A DNA stretch of 64,000 nt from Pisolithus tinctorius (lineage: Eukaryota > Basidiomycota > Agaricomycetes > Boletales > Pisolithaceae): positions 124,001 to 188,000 of the forward strand of contig JANFAH010000012.1 in NCBI GenBank assembly GCA_024663395.1, in the 5' to 3' direction. Each line of letters starts with the position of its first letter. Positions within the stretch are counted from its first letter, which is position 1. Below are positions 36,501-46,395 of this stretch, one piece after another. The position numbers were made by a program, and so were the translations under genes. The notes beneath the pieces were generated by a model. That model saw nothing but the letters and a program-made list of their open reading frames with translations, did not search any database and was not told where the DNA came from.

Positions 36501-37949
36501 CTTGTTTGAGGCAGTAGAGCCCTTTTTGCATCAGAATTTCAGCTACTTTCTTTTTCTGAGCATCAAAAATTTGACAACACTTGTCTTGGAATAATGCTGC
36601 ATACCCAGCAACATCAAGTTTGCTAATGGAAACAAGCATGATTCCCATCTTGGGAGCATAGAGCATGTCCTTGAGTTGAATGTGGGTTTGCACAGTACTG
36701 TTTGGGAGTGAGATTGTGAGGTCACCTTTCCCAATGGCATGGAAGGTGTGATTGTCAGCAGCAGTAATAGGTTTGGGAATGATTGGCTTATAGTCAAGGA
36801 ATTTACTCCAGTAGGAGGACATATGATGCGAAGCACCTGAGTCAAACAGGATGGTCTCTTCTGCAGAATTTAGGCTTTTGCCTGTGAGCAGAGCATGGTC
36901 ATAGGTGTTCATATATGCATCTTCATCATCAATAACAATATCCTGGGGTCCAGAATTTCTTCCTCTGCAATTTCCATTAGCCAATCATCATCCTGCAGGT
37001 GTGCTAGCCAAACTCCATTGGGTTTGGAGTCAGCACTGGTCTGTGTGCTTGAGCTGGCTGATGTGCTGGCTGCAGTGGCTGCTTTTCCAGAGCCTTTCTC
37101 CTTCTTTTTCCCTTTGCCCTTGTTCTGGAACCACTTGGGCACTTGCCCAGCTTTTCCACCACCCTCTTCCCAGCATTGGTCTCACACATGGCCTTTCTTT
37201 CCACAATTTTCACAAGTAGACTTCTTTCCATCCTTCACTGAGCAAGCTGCATCTTTGGAATTTCTGGAGTTTCTGGAGTTGCCTCTATTTGTCCATGTTT
37301 GGCACCTATCATATTTGTCAGAAATTACTTTGATTATAAAGTCCAGAGATAGGTCCTTTTGCATGACCAGGGCCAAAGATGTCATAGCTGCAAGGTTGGA
37401 GTCATATGAAGCAGGAAGTGAACTGAAAATGATAGCTGTGAAGTTGTCATCTGTGATAGACTGTCCAAGTACAGCAAGTTGTTCACACAGTGTGCACATC
37501 TTGTCAAAGTGAGCACAGACATCACCTTTTTCCAAACAGCAAGATTCTTGGAGTTTTCTCCAAAGATCAATTGCAACAACACAAGAACAGTTTTGGAAAA
37601 GGTCAGTGAGGACACCCCACACACTCTTTGCAGTCTCTTCCTTCAGGACTCAAAGGAATAGGGATTCCAGGAGTGACACAGCAATCACTTGCTTGACATA
37701 TCCATCATCCTTTGCCCATTGCCAGAGTTTTTCTGGGTATTCACTAACAAGTTTTTGCTCCATGGCTGTGGGCTTCCAGGAGGAGTCTTTCCCTACTGAA
37801 GGGTCCTCTGGTTTCCCATCCAAGCTGGTCAGGTGTCCAATCAGCCCTTTTGAACTGATGGCCCATTCAACCCAAGCCTTGTAGTATAGCCAGTTGCTTC
37901 CATCTGCATTTAGGGTTGGGACTTGTAAGGAATGATCATCTTTTGCCAT
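33508..37949 (-). pseudogene. Copia Gag-Pol, decayed
   Basis: Gag starts at ATG 37947-37949 (SLQVPTLNADGSNWLYYKAW, UBN2/DUF4219-like). A zinc knuckle CENCGKKGHV is followed by TGA where family members have a codon before DQC. The protease shows LFDSGASHHM (about 36840), the pre-integrase region RLGH...CNSCEYAK (about 36330-36440), and the integrase end PKNLWGEAIMHATWLKN (about 35850). RT spans about 35050-34300 (WVFKIKCNTAGEIKKYKAHL, VDYDETYAPVARL). The RT catalytic pair reads ASHINDC, that is D to N where VDD is expected. RNase H contains LSTAEAEYVAA. A TGA at 33781-33783 interrupts WLQ*LIGE, then coding resumes to a TGA at 33508-33510. Frameshifts split the integrase region. Confidence 0.85.
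35430..35545 (-). repeat. Short tandem repeat in the Copia integrase-RT linker
   Basis: A roughly 42-bp unit repeated imperfectly about 2.5 times (plus strand GAATTTC-CTGAGG-CTTTGG pattern) encodes PKPQNEILKPQEEIPKPQNEI on the minus strand. It expands the variable Pro-Gln-Glu linker between integrase and RT and stays in frame. Confidence 0.7.
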
Positions 37950-38001
37950 AGTGGGCGGTGTTGCTGTATAATAACTCTTTCAGAATTAGAGTGTGAGAGT
38001 G

Positions 38002-38013
38002 GGGCTCATAACC
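38002..38013 (-). other. Copia primer binding site, half-tRNA initiator Met type
   Basis: GGTTATGAGCCC on the minus strand directly follows the 5' LTR. It is complementary to the anticodon loop and stem (GGGCUCAUAACC) of fungal initiator tRNA-Met, the priming mode known for Drosophila copia and yeast Ty5. Confidence 0.75.
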
Positions 38014-38254
38014 TAACAAAGTTATGAGTATCTACACTATGTCAGTACCAAGTAAATGAATGTAAGTATAGGTATGCTCACCTCAATGTACAGAGTAGTC
38101 ACTGAGGTGGAAAAGAACAGTGTGGAAAATTTATAGTACCATAATTAGTAAGCATAGTGACATCAGAATTTAATTCTGAGGGTCGGGGAGAAACTCCAAG
38201 CACTCTGGGAAAAACTCTGAGAGGCTACCATAACTCTGGAATGCATTCTCAACA
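38014..38254 (-). repeat. Copia 5' LTR
   Basis: 241 bp, partner of 33260-33500. The 5' end (TGTTGAG) abuts the TATGC target duplication at 38255-38259. Confidence 0.9.
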
Positions 38255-38282
38255 TATGCAACCACCAATGAACATTGCACTT

Positions 38283-39147
38283 TGCACCTGAAACATGGGA
38301 TGACATTCTATTGTTCCTACACCTCAGCAACATTCATAATTTCATGCTTTCCTACAAAGCCCATGCAGAGAAGGGAAGGGCCTACCTGCAATACTGCAGG
38401 CAACTATTGGCAACACCTTTTTTTGAAAACCCATGAGATCTCTTCAACCTTCTCTGTTTAGGTCAAGCAGTCATATCAGGATCTTCTGCACTTCATTATC
38501 TCTTACCCCAAAGAGAAATGACATGGTCTCCACATGACCTCGACATCTACACCACTGAAAAAACCACCCACTTTCTTCTGGTGGGGCTAAAGTTACAAGG
38601 TTACCAGATGATCAACATCAATACAGAAGATGAGATTCAAAACTACTGTTTGCACATCATTGCAATCTTCACACTAGTTCACAACAAACACAAAGTTGAT
38701 GTTTTCATTTCATCTTCAACCACTCCTATCTCTCCTGTCTTTTGGTATCATAGTACAGCACTAATGAACTTCATCACCCACAATTCCATCTTTTGTGCTT
38801 ACCCACACCTCACTCTGAAAGGACTTTCCTTGGTCAATCCCTTCATGATCTTCTCACAACCTCTAAAATGATCTACTATGGAAGCATGGGTTAAATATCA
38901 TAATCAAGGAATTCACTACCTAAACTGCACCAATGTCCACCAAAATAACCACTGTTATAAAGACAACTTCCATAGTATTCATGACCATCACTGCATGTGG
39001 ATGCAAATCCTTCCTTCTCACACATCCATCTCATCAAAACAATATCATATAATGGAGATAGGTGTTGCCAACCTAGAATGGTCTCTCAGTGGATATGTAT
39101 GTTGCAAAACACCTCCCTTTGCTTCCTTGACTATTCATATAATATAG
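38283..39147 (+). pseudogene. F-box plus nucleotidyltransferase-like protein, copy 2
   Basis: First stretch (about 38286-38432): APETWDDILLFLHLSNIHNF and YLQYCRQLLATPFFENP, F-box-like. A TTTAG acceptor at about 38462 leads to VISGSSALHYLLPQREMTW and SPHDLDIYTTEK (GS...DLD nucleotidyltransferase-like core). Then follow HKVDVFISSSTTPISPVFW and YHSTALMNFI, AYPHLTLKGLSLVNP. A single TGA at 38869-38871 interrupts the frame, which continues as KYHNQGIHYLNC, HDHHCMWMQI and WSLSGYVC. The stop fits a CGA to TGA change. The minus-strand copy at 31460-32344 has the matching segments. The Copia element sits only about 25 bp upstream and may have cut the first exon. Confidence 0.55.
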
Positions 39148-39689
39148 TAAGTTAACCCTCCATGCATTCTGCACCACCTCTCTAATAACATTCATTAAGA
39201 TTATACATGGTACAACCCCTCTCTCAATTCATTGTATTTCAACAGTTCTTTCCCTTTCTTTGCAATCATATGCTATGCAGTTTCTTTGGAAGTTTCTTAT
39301 TCTACTTACAAACTTCATGTTCACAAAATGCCTCACCAAGAACCCCAAAAATGTGTAGAAATCATACATTATGTACTACTGGCCTCCTTTTAAAAAAGAA
39401 AAAAAATAAGGCATCCTGGATTGCCCAAAGGGCTGGTGTATCATCACATGACTACATTACTGAGAGCTTGTATGGAAACTGTAGTTCAGTTGAGGTTCAC
39501 ACAGTTCTTGGATTGTTCTTGTTTGACAAGTGGTGGAGAGATCTGGGCCAATGACTTGGAGATTGAAATGTTGGTATCCCTCCTGATGGTAGGATGTCTC
39601 TCACTCCCTATCTTGCCTCTGCTGATACTCAATGCAAGCACATCCGGTGAGTACTGATTGAACTTTTTAATGTTCTTGGATCAAACGTC
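39148..39689. other. No gene supported
   Basis: AT-rich, CG-poor sequence with A-tracts (39393-39409). Short open frames only. Confidence 0.5.
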
Positions 39690-40844
39690 ATGGAACTAGC
39701 GGCACCTGTGGGAGAAGTAGATGAGGGAGCCAAGTGTGCTGACTGGACAGCAGAGGAGACCACTGTGCTCATCAAGTACTTGCATGTACATCACTCAGAA
39801 TGTGCTGATGCTGGAAACTTCCACCAAGTGACAAATGTCAATGCTGCAGAGCACATTCACCCCCTCCATTGGACTGGTAAGATCAAGGATTACAAGAATG
39901 TGTTGATCAAATGGGGATCAGTATGTCCTTCCCTACTCTAAGTCTGCTATATTGATGTTCAGCAGATGTAGATCAAACAAATATACAATGCAATAATGAC
40001 TTATCAAAGAGGATCAGGAGAACATTGGGACAATGAAAATGGTGTGAACATCTGTGGAGCGGCTGATGCAGAAAAATGGGGCAAGTTTGTTGCCATCAAG
40101 GTATGTATTTGGTATGAATAGATGCTAATATGTTACTGAGATGTTCAGAGAAATACAATTATGAGGCCCTTCTGTAACAAGGGCTGGGAGTACCTCCACT
40201 TCATGGAGGATATTTTTCCACAGGGCAGCACAACTGGCACTCATGTTTTCCATGCTGGGATGTCAAACCCTAGCCCTACCATGACTACTGGCAGTACCAC
40301 TTCCATTCCTTCCATCCCCCCCACTGCTGCCACATCAGCTGAAATTCCTGACCCCACTACTGCATCCACTTTGGCTGGAAAGCACTTGTTTGTGGTGATG
40401 TCCACTGATATCACAGCAACAGAATCCCCCTCTGGGCCCTCCCTTCTATTCTCAACAAACCAGCCTCCCCAGTCAACTCTGGTCTCATCTGTTCATGACA
40501 GTAAGCACAGCCGGACATCTGCACACTCTTCCAGCAAGGCAAAGCCTCAAGCCACCAATGCTCACACTGTTGTGGTCATATCAGTCAACAATACAATCTG
40601 GCACCTGGGGGACCAGCTGTCAACAACATTCATGGATCTGCTGATCATGGGTCAGACAGCCACTCAGATGTTGTACAAAGATGCTGAGATCCTTCCCCAT
40701 CACTGCACATTCATGACATGTCAGTTCTCTGGCATATCTAACACTGCAGCTGTCTTTATTTCTTTGCCTGATGAACAAGCCCAGCATGCATATGTAGTAG
40801 ATATGTACAACTCTGCCCAAGAAGGAATGGGCTGTAGCACATAG
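39690..40844 (+). CDS. Myb/SANT-like DNA-binding domain protein, three exons
   Basis: Predicted 351 aa from exons 39690-39920, 39972-40100 and 40149-40844. Both introns are phase 0 GTATGT...AG (51 and 48 nt). The start ATG precedes CADWTAEETTVLIKYLHVHH, the first helix of a Myb_DNA-bind_3/SANT-like domain. The domain continues across the introns as WTGKIKDYKNVLIKWGS, IKQIYNAIMTYQRGSGEHWD and NKGWEYLHFMEDIFPQGST, ending THVFHAG at about residue 150. The rest is Ser/Thr/Pro-rich with a final conserved-looking segment (QTATQMLYKDAEILPHHCTF). Such domains are common in agaricomycete genes tied to transposons and in transcriptional regulators. The frame is open and splice sites are clean, so it may be functional despite CG-poor surroundings. 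Confidence 0.7.
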
Positions 40845-40847
40845 AAT

Positions 40848-40865
40848 CCCCCCCCCCCCCCCCCC
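40848..40865. repeat. Oligo-C tract
   Basis: Eighteen consecutive C residues just after the Myb/SANT gene's stop and before the satellite. Confidence 0.95.
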
Positions 40866-41818
40866 ATCAACCCCATGTAGTCCATTTAGTCACAACATAT
40901 AGGTAGCCTGCATGCCAAAATGCCAACACTTATTTAGACCCTGCAATGGGCCTGTCTAAATAGATTAGCCATGACACATGGACAGGCCTGAGGGCCTATA
41001 GTGAGAGCAACATATGTACAGGCCTGTAAGCACAATTCCACAACATATGGGAGGGCCTGTGGAGGGTAAGGATGCTGCAACATATAGATGGGCCCATGAC
41101 CAAGTAAGTATGCTGAGCTACTGTAAGACATGGATGGGCCCACCTATTGTATCATGAAGAAGGTTGCAACATATGGATGGGCCTGCCCATCATATGCTTT
41201 ATAGGGTCACAACATAAAGAGGGGCCCCTCTATGATAGATTAAAGAGTTGGCAACATATGGAAGGGCCTGTCTTTGGGATAATATACCCCTGTCACAACA
41301 TATAGACAGGCCTGTCCATAGCAAGATGTATGCCTGTCGCAACATAAGGACAGGCCCATCAGTAATATCATTGACAGCATCACAACACATAGACAGGCCT
41401 GTCTAGTAAGATGCATCCCTGCTGCAACATAAAGATGGGCCCATCAGTGATATCATTTATACCATCACAACACATGGGTGGGCCCATCCATATGTCGCAA
41501 CATAAAGACAGGCCCTTCAATATATATCATTTACAGGGTCACAACACATGGACAGGCCCATCTAGTAAGATGCACCCCTGCTGCAACATAAAGATGGGCC
41601 CATCAGTAATGTGATTTATAGTGTCACAACATATGGATGGGCCCTTCTGTAATACCATTTATACCATCACAACACATGGGCGGGCCTGTCCATAGTAAGA
41701 TGTACCTGTCACAACATAAAGATGGGCCCTTCAATATATATCATTTACAGGGTCACAACACATGGATGGGCCCATCAGTAATATCAATTACATGGTCACA
41801 ACACATGGATGGGCCCAT
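40866..41818. repeat. Satellite array, left part
   Basis: Tandem monomers of about 43 bp of the form GTCACAACACATGGATGGG plus CCCATCAGTAATATCATTTA. The centre is a 12-bp palindrome, either GATGGGCCCATC or GACAGGCCTGTC or a hybrid. The first ~250 bp are degenerate. The array stops at 41818 where element E begins and resumes at 52393. Confidence 0.9.
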
Positions 41819-42166
41819 TGTCACATACCAAAGGTGTTGTGGACATGGTTACAGCTGACTCTGCCTAACTCATCAACGAGTTGTGCACAATACCCATGCA
41901 TGCAGATGAAGACTAAAGGCCTCATGCATAGAAAGACTGTCAGATGTTAACAGTCATCCTTTGCACAAGAATGAGTCGTCAGTGCTAAAGAGAAAAGAGG
42001 AAGCAAGTTAAGCGCACGTTAAAGGTTTTTAGTGCCTGTGTATGGCATTCCTGTTTTTGTCGTATCTCCACCATTTCCAAAGATATCGACTTTGTTCCCA
42101 CACTCGCTTAAAGTGCTTGGCCCCACGATTCTTCCTTCCAAATTTGGAGAGGATCCTTGCACCCCG
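41819..42166 (+). mobile_element. Element E, outer copy, left fragment
   Basis: Begins TGTCACATACCAAAGG right after CCAT of the satellite and matches the first ~345 bp of the inverted full copy (46391 down to about 46045). It is cut at 42166 by the Gypsy element. With the right fragment (50889-52392, ending GACTCACA then CCAT) it forms one E copy with 4-bp target duplication CCAT (41815-41818 and 52393-52396). TG...CA ends suggest an LTR. Confidence 0.8.
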
Positions 42167-42401
42167 TGTTATGTTTCACCCCTGACTTTTCTCTATTCAC
42201 TGTACATTTGTCATGTGTTTGATCCGTTGGACACTTTTCCTTTTTGAGCCATCTTCCTCTGTTCCGATGGCTCATTATTTCCACCACTAGCATAACTCAC
42301 TCTTTACATGCCTAGGACATGTGTCGTCATTGTTCAACCAATGGCATAGTTACCTCGTTTACATATGGATGCCTCCTGGTCCATTTCCTTGTAGTATTTA
42401 G

Positions 42402-42621
42402 GCAGCTGGCCCAAGTCCTGGAGACCCAGACTTGAGCTGCTCAATCATATGCAGCATTCTCACTCAGAACTTCGCCCTCAGTGTCCCTAACCTGGACCAC
42501 TCTTACCAGTGTTGCCTAAATCCTTCATCATTTATGAAGGTTATTGCAGCCATTTGCTCAGTAGAAACCAATAGTCTGCATTTGAGCTCTCCCTATGTCT
42601 TGACTTCGGTCAAGCATAACA
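42402..42621 (+). repeat. Left 220-bp direct repeat of the Gypsy element
   Basis: Aligns without gaps to 50669-50888 (CCCAAGTCCTGGAGACCCAG start, GTCAAGCATAACA end). Differences are mostly CG/TG/CA exchanges. Probably the R-U5 part of the LTR. Confidence 0.75.
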
Positions 42622-43381
42622 AAAGCTCAAGTCTACCAGCCTTTGGCCAAACCAGTCACTGTTTAGTGTACCACCACGAACCCCCAAAACAATTGACGTT
42701 GGGTGCCATTGTGACCCACTCGAGAAGAATCGTCATCTGATGAAGAACAGGAGAGTACTGTCACCAACAACTCCTCCAAACCAGAACAACCGGATAGAGG
42801 CTTTACCTCTGGTATCCTCTCGAACCTCTTCACCCAGTCTCTTGCCTCACTCGGTACCCCCATCCAACTGGTACCCCCTCCCGTTGTAGGGAACGAGTTC
42901 GAGTTCCCTAGGAGAATCCATCTTGGTCAGGAGTTTAGGGGTGGAAGGACTTGTTTGGTTTCTTGCCTTTGTTTTGTGTTTGTACCCCTGGACTTGGTGA
43001 CGAGCAGCCACATCGCTGACTAAGCGCATGTGCTGTGTTCGCGCAAGTTCAGTTTACTGTAACAACCAGTACATGTCACAGGCCCTCAGTAGTAGGGTGA
43101 TTTAGTCTCGCATTTCAGCGAGTTTTCGAAGTTAGAATAATTACTTTGGGGAGTACCCAAAGTGCCAGGAGGACTGGCAAGAGTATTAGACAGACAGAGC
43201 TAAGTATCCTTTTTCTAGTTCGCATTTTTTACCTTTTTACTACACTTCTTTCTCCAGAGAGAACCTCCCTTTTGGGTCGAGCACAATATACTCGCCCATT
43301 ACTGACTATTACCATTATAGGTATATCTATTTTACCTATTCCTACACCGTCTTCCCTGCACACCTGCCCCCTCCTCAGAAT

Positions 43382-44284
43382 ATGATGTCCAGTTCATCGT
43401 CAAAGGCACCGGTTGGCAATGCCACCAAAGCCACAGAACTAAAGATAGGTGCTCCAACTGATTTCAATGGAGACCAAAAGAACACTATGAGTTGGCTGTA
43501 CTCTGTACAGACCTATCTCTTAGTCAATGAAGAACTGTACGACACCAACACTAAGAGGGTAGTCTATGCCCTGTTGTACATGAAGAAAGGTGTCACCTGT
43601 TCCTGGGCTGCCACCTTCCAGAAGACTTCTCTGGAAAAGAATCCCCCGAGCTTCGGCACCTTCGCCAATTTTGTGAAAGACTTTAAAAACTCTTTCACAT
43701 CCGCTGACACTGCTGGTACTGCAATCACCAAATTGCATACCATGAAACAGAAAGAGTCAGTTGAACAATATATCACTGACTTCCGAACTGCTGCCACCGA
43801 CTCCACCATCACGGAAGATGTCGCACTGATTGAGTTCTTCTCTCAAGGACTCAAGCCATTCATCATGAACAGAATCCACATGATGGAAACCACTCCCACC
43901 AAGATAACAGAGTGGTATATGCAGGCACAAAAATTCGATGCCAAATGGAGAAAGGTCAATGAATTCTCTGGAAAGAAAGAAAAGAAGGCTTTCCACCCCA
44001 GGAATAGCTTTACCGAAGAAAAGGACCCCAACACCATGGATGTAGATGGTGTTAGACTCTCTAAAGAAGAAAGAGACCGTCACATCAAAGAAGGAAGATG
44101 TTTCAGTTGTGGAAACAAAGGACATCTCTCACGAGAATGTCCTGACAAAGGGAAGACTCCCCAAAAGAAAGTCAAGAAGATCTGCAAAATTGTGGAGGTA
44201 GAAGAAAGCGACGATGAAGAAAAAGTCGCTGGCCCATCCATTGCCTTGGTAAACATTGCTAGGGCCCTTGGAAAGGATTTTTGA
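43382..44284 (+). CDS. Gypsy Gag
   Basis: 300 aa, ATG at 43382. It has the Gag capsid-like region with FNGDQKNTMSWLYSVQTYL and FVKDFKNSFTSADTAGTAI, LHTMKQKESVEQYITDFRT, and a CCHC zinc knuckle CFSCGNKGHLSRECP near residues 240-254, followed by a basic stretch (KKVKKICK). Complete and open. It ends at a TGA (44282-44284) embedded in ATTTTTGA, where the protease frame overlaps in the -1 frame. Confidence 0.85.
   Translation: MMSSSSSKAPVGNATKATELKIGAPTDFNGDQKNTMSWLYSVQTYLLVNEELYDTNTKRVVYALLYMKKGVTCSWAATFQKTSLEKNPPSFGTFANFVKDFKNSFTSADTAGTAITKLHTMKQKESVEQYITDFRTAATDSTITEDVALIEFFSQGLKPFIMNRIHMMETTPTKITEWYMQAQKFDAKWRKVNEFSGKKEKKAFHPRNSFTEEKDPNTMDVDGVRLSKEERDRHIKEGRCFSCGNKGHLSRECPDKGKTPQKKVKKICKIVEVEESDDEEKVAGPSIALVNIARALGKDF
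44278..44284 (+). promoter_or_regulatory. Possible gag-pol -1 frameshift site
   Basis: TTTTTGA: five T residues end in the gag TGA. A tRNA-Phe on TTT could slip back one base and continue in the protease frame (TTG AAT GGG). Reinitiation is the alternative. Confidence 0.4.
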
Positions 44285-44588
44285 ATGGGAACTCTGAGTT
44301 GATGCCAGAAGTTCCCCAAACTAAGGACAGTCTTGTTTCTGTTGCTCCTGTATTAGTATCTTCCACACCTGAACGTACTATGCAAATTCCCATTTCCCTT
44401 TATGCATCAGAAACAACCTCAAAAGTCATCAACACCACCGCTCTAGTAGACTCTGGAGCAGAAATTTCCTGCATCGATTGGGCTTTCGTCCGAAAACATC
44501 AGATTCCCACCCAACAACTTGCTGAACCCATTCTTGCCAAGAATGCAGATGGGACGCCAAACTCCAAAGGGAAAATCCCCTTGTCCGC
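44281..44588 (+). pseudogene. Gypsy protease, N-terminal part (split by inverted element E)
   Basis: Retropepsin-like: ALVDSGAEISCIDWAFV carries the DSG catalytic site at about 44443-44460. Coding is interrupted at 44588 by the inverted E copy and resumes at 46396 (TLYFKVKGLIHQSFFHVINC, ENVILGLPWL). Removing E plus one CCGC restores the frame (insert of 1807 nt, shift of one). Confidence 0.8.
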
Positions 44589-44729
44589 TGTGAGTCAAAG
44601 TGAGGAATGCTGGTGAAAACCAAACAAATCCAACACAAAAGACAAATAAGAGCGAGTGGTGGTTTGCCTCCGCGGAACCTGGAGTGCAGAGAAACCTAAA
44701 CGTGTGGGGGGGGACTTCAAGTAGAGGGC

Positions 44730-44893
44730 TCCTGGCGCAAGTCGTCGACGAGTTACGCAGGAGAGGATGAATGAATGCTGATTGAGAAGGGGATGCTGAA
44801 CAGAGCAGGGGTGTTCAGCCGAAAGGACTTGGGAGTAAATGGATTTCGATAGGATGTGCTCCTGGTGCAAGTCGATGACGAGTTACGCAGGAG
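44730..44893. repeat. Palindromic motifs near the end of element E
   Basis: Two copies (about 44730-44763 and 44859-44893) of a near-perfect inverted repeat centred on TCGTCGACGA or TCGATGACGA, flanked by CTCCTG and CAGGAG. Related AACTCGT-ACGAGTT hairpins lie near E's other end (46328-46343; outer copy 41868-41876 region), and in the outer copy's end (about 52088-52125 and 52217-52254). Confidence 0.6.
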
Positions 44894-45508
44894 TGGATGG
44901 ATGACTAAACAAGAGGTTGCTGACTAAGCACTGATGATACAATGATATAAATGAAGACAGATAGACTCTTCCGAATGAGCCTCAACTGTCGATGACGAGA
45001 TATGCTGAGCTGAGCTGACTTCTGGATTGCTTCTGAATTGATTCTGAGTAGCTAAGTACATGGGGGTTTATATACTGAGGGGGGAGCACAGCTTGTGACA
45101 AACAAGGCACAAACACTTGGTAAGTAATGAGTAAGGACTGAGTAATCATGATGAGTAAGCGAGAAATGAAAAGTAAGCAAGCAAAGAAGATTGGTAAGTA
45201 TTGGCAATAAATGAGTCAAGGATAGTCAAAATATCACAAAACGAGTCAAATAGAATCAGAAACTGAGTAAGTGCACTGATATCACATTAGGGGGTGGCGA
45301 TGCAAGTTAGATCTCGGTGGAGACATCTCTAGATCCAAAGACGGCATGACAGATGGATGGTGTTTCCAGATAGGGAAGTATTAATTCCAGAATTGAAGGG
45401 CATGAGTCAGGTGTCAAAGGGGGCTAGGGCGTTGGGGGTCTGAGGCGGAGCAGTATACGCGATCGCATCTCCCACCCTTCCATCCTCTCAGCGAAGTTAA
45501 CAAAAACT

Positions 45509-45988
45509 TCATGGACGGGGTTCTGATGGAGGAGGAGGAGAAGGAGGGACGTCTTCTGCTGGATCTTGCAGTAGGAAGGCAAGTTGCACGTCATACTCGT
45601 CATGAATGCGATCAGGGAGGCTGGAGGACAGTAGGTTATACTGCAGCTGTCGCAATGCGGGAAGAATGATGGACGAGATTGGAATAAAGATGGTGCAGGG
45701 AGCAGGGAGGAATGATCCATATGCTTCATCAACTGGGGGGACTGAAATGACCACATAAGACCTTTCTAACCGAGTGACAGACCTGAGGCGACCAAAGAAC
45801 GTCCTTCTGGAAGTCATACTGACAAGGAGAACATGCTGACCAAGCTGCATGGGACGAGATGGGGCTGACAACAATGGGATGAACCAGGGGGCTTCAGGAC
45901 GGAAGCTGGTGGGAATGCCTGGCAGATATATGTAGCCACTGTCTCTGGCAAATGAGACAAGCGAGATGACTGATGAAGAGGTGGCCAT
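45509..45988 (-). CDS. Unrecognised 159-aa ORF inside element E (inverted copy)
   Basis: From the ATG at 45986-45988: MATSSSVISLVSFARDSGYI, YLPGIPTSFRPEAPW, SRRTFFGRLRSVTRLERSYV, VISVPPVDEAYGSFLPAPC, DEYDVQLAFLLQDPAEDVPP and a proline-rich end. The frame is open further upstream to about 46066. The outer copy (50949-51428) keeps the same ORF with no stop despite many substitutions. No family recognised. Confidence 0.5.
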   Translation of the reverse strand: MATSSSVISLVSFARDSGYIYLPGIPTSFRPEAPWFIPLLSAPSRPMQLGQHVLLVSMTSRRTFFGRLRSVTRLERSYVVISVPPVDEAYGSFLPAPCTIFIPISSIILPALRQLQYNLLSSSLPDRIHDEYDVQLAFLLQDPAEDVPPSPPPPSEPRP

Positions 45989-46395
45989 GATTGATGGACT
46001 TAGTGAAATGAGCGTCTGATGGATGGAGTGCTGTAGAAACGCGCAGGGTGCGAGGATCCTCTCCAAATTTGGAAGGAAGAATCGTGGGGCTGAGCACTTT
46101 AAGCGAGCATGCGAACCGAGTTGACATCTTTGGAAATGGCGGAGATATGATGGAAACCGGAATGCCGTACACGGGCGCTAAAAACTTTTAATGCGCGCTT
46201 AACTCGCTTCCTCTTTTCTCTTTAGCACTGACGACTCGATCTTGTGCGAAGGATGACTGTTCACGTCCAACAGTCTTTCTACGCATGAGGCCTTTAGTCT
46301 TCATCTGCATGCATGGGCATTGCGCGCAACTCGTCAACGAGTTAGGCAGAGTCAGCTGTAACCATGTCCACAACACCTTTGGTGTGTGACACCGC

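Larger units (their letters stand above)
33260..38254 (-). mobile_element. Ty1/Copia LTR retrotransposon, full length, inactive
   Basis: A 4995-bp element between two 241-bp LTRs, flanked by the 5-bp target duplication TATGC (33255-33259 and 38255-38259). The coding strand is minus; the order gag, protease, integrase, RT, RNase H is the Copia order. The LTR reads TGTTGAGAAT at its 5' end and CTTCATTA or CTTTGTTA at its 3' end. The element landed just upstream of the plus-strand F-box/nucleotidyltransferase gene. CG is nearly absent in the interior, and stops and a mutated RT site show it is dead. LTRs differ mainly by transitions. Confidence 0.9.
44589..46391 (-). mobile_element. Element E, complete inverted copy inside the Gypsy protease
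   Basis: 1803 bp, with CCGC at both borders (44585-44588 and 46392-46395). Plus-strand ends are TGTGAGTC and GTGTGACA, so on its own strand it runs TGTCACAC to GACTCACA. TG...CA ends and a TATATAAACCCCC box in the distal part (about 45064-45076) fit a solo LTR, but it encodes an ORF and has no partner LTR here, so a non-autonomous element is also possible. CG dinucleotides are retained, in contrast with the outer copy, so it is younger. Confidence 0.85.

Noticed and set aside
46045..46391. Treating 41819-42166 and 44589-46391 as the two LTRs of the Gypsy element
   Set aside because: The inner copy is inverted and has its own CCGC duplication inside the protease; the left fragment matches only its first part. 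Nested insertion explains all borders.
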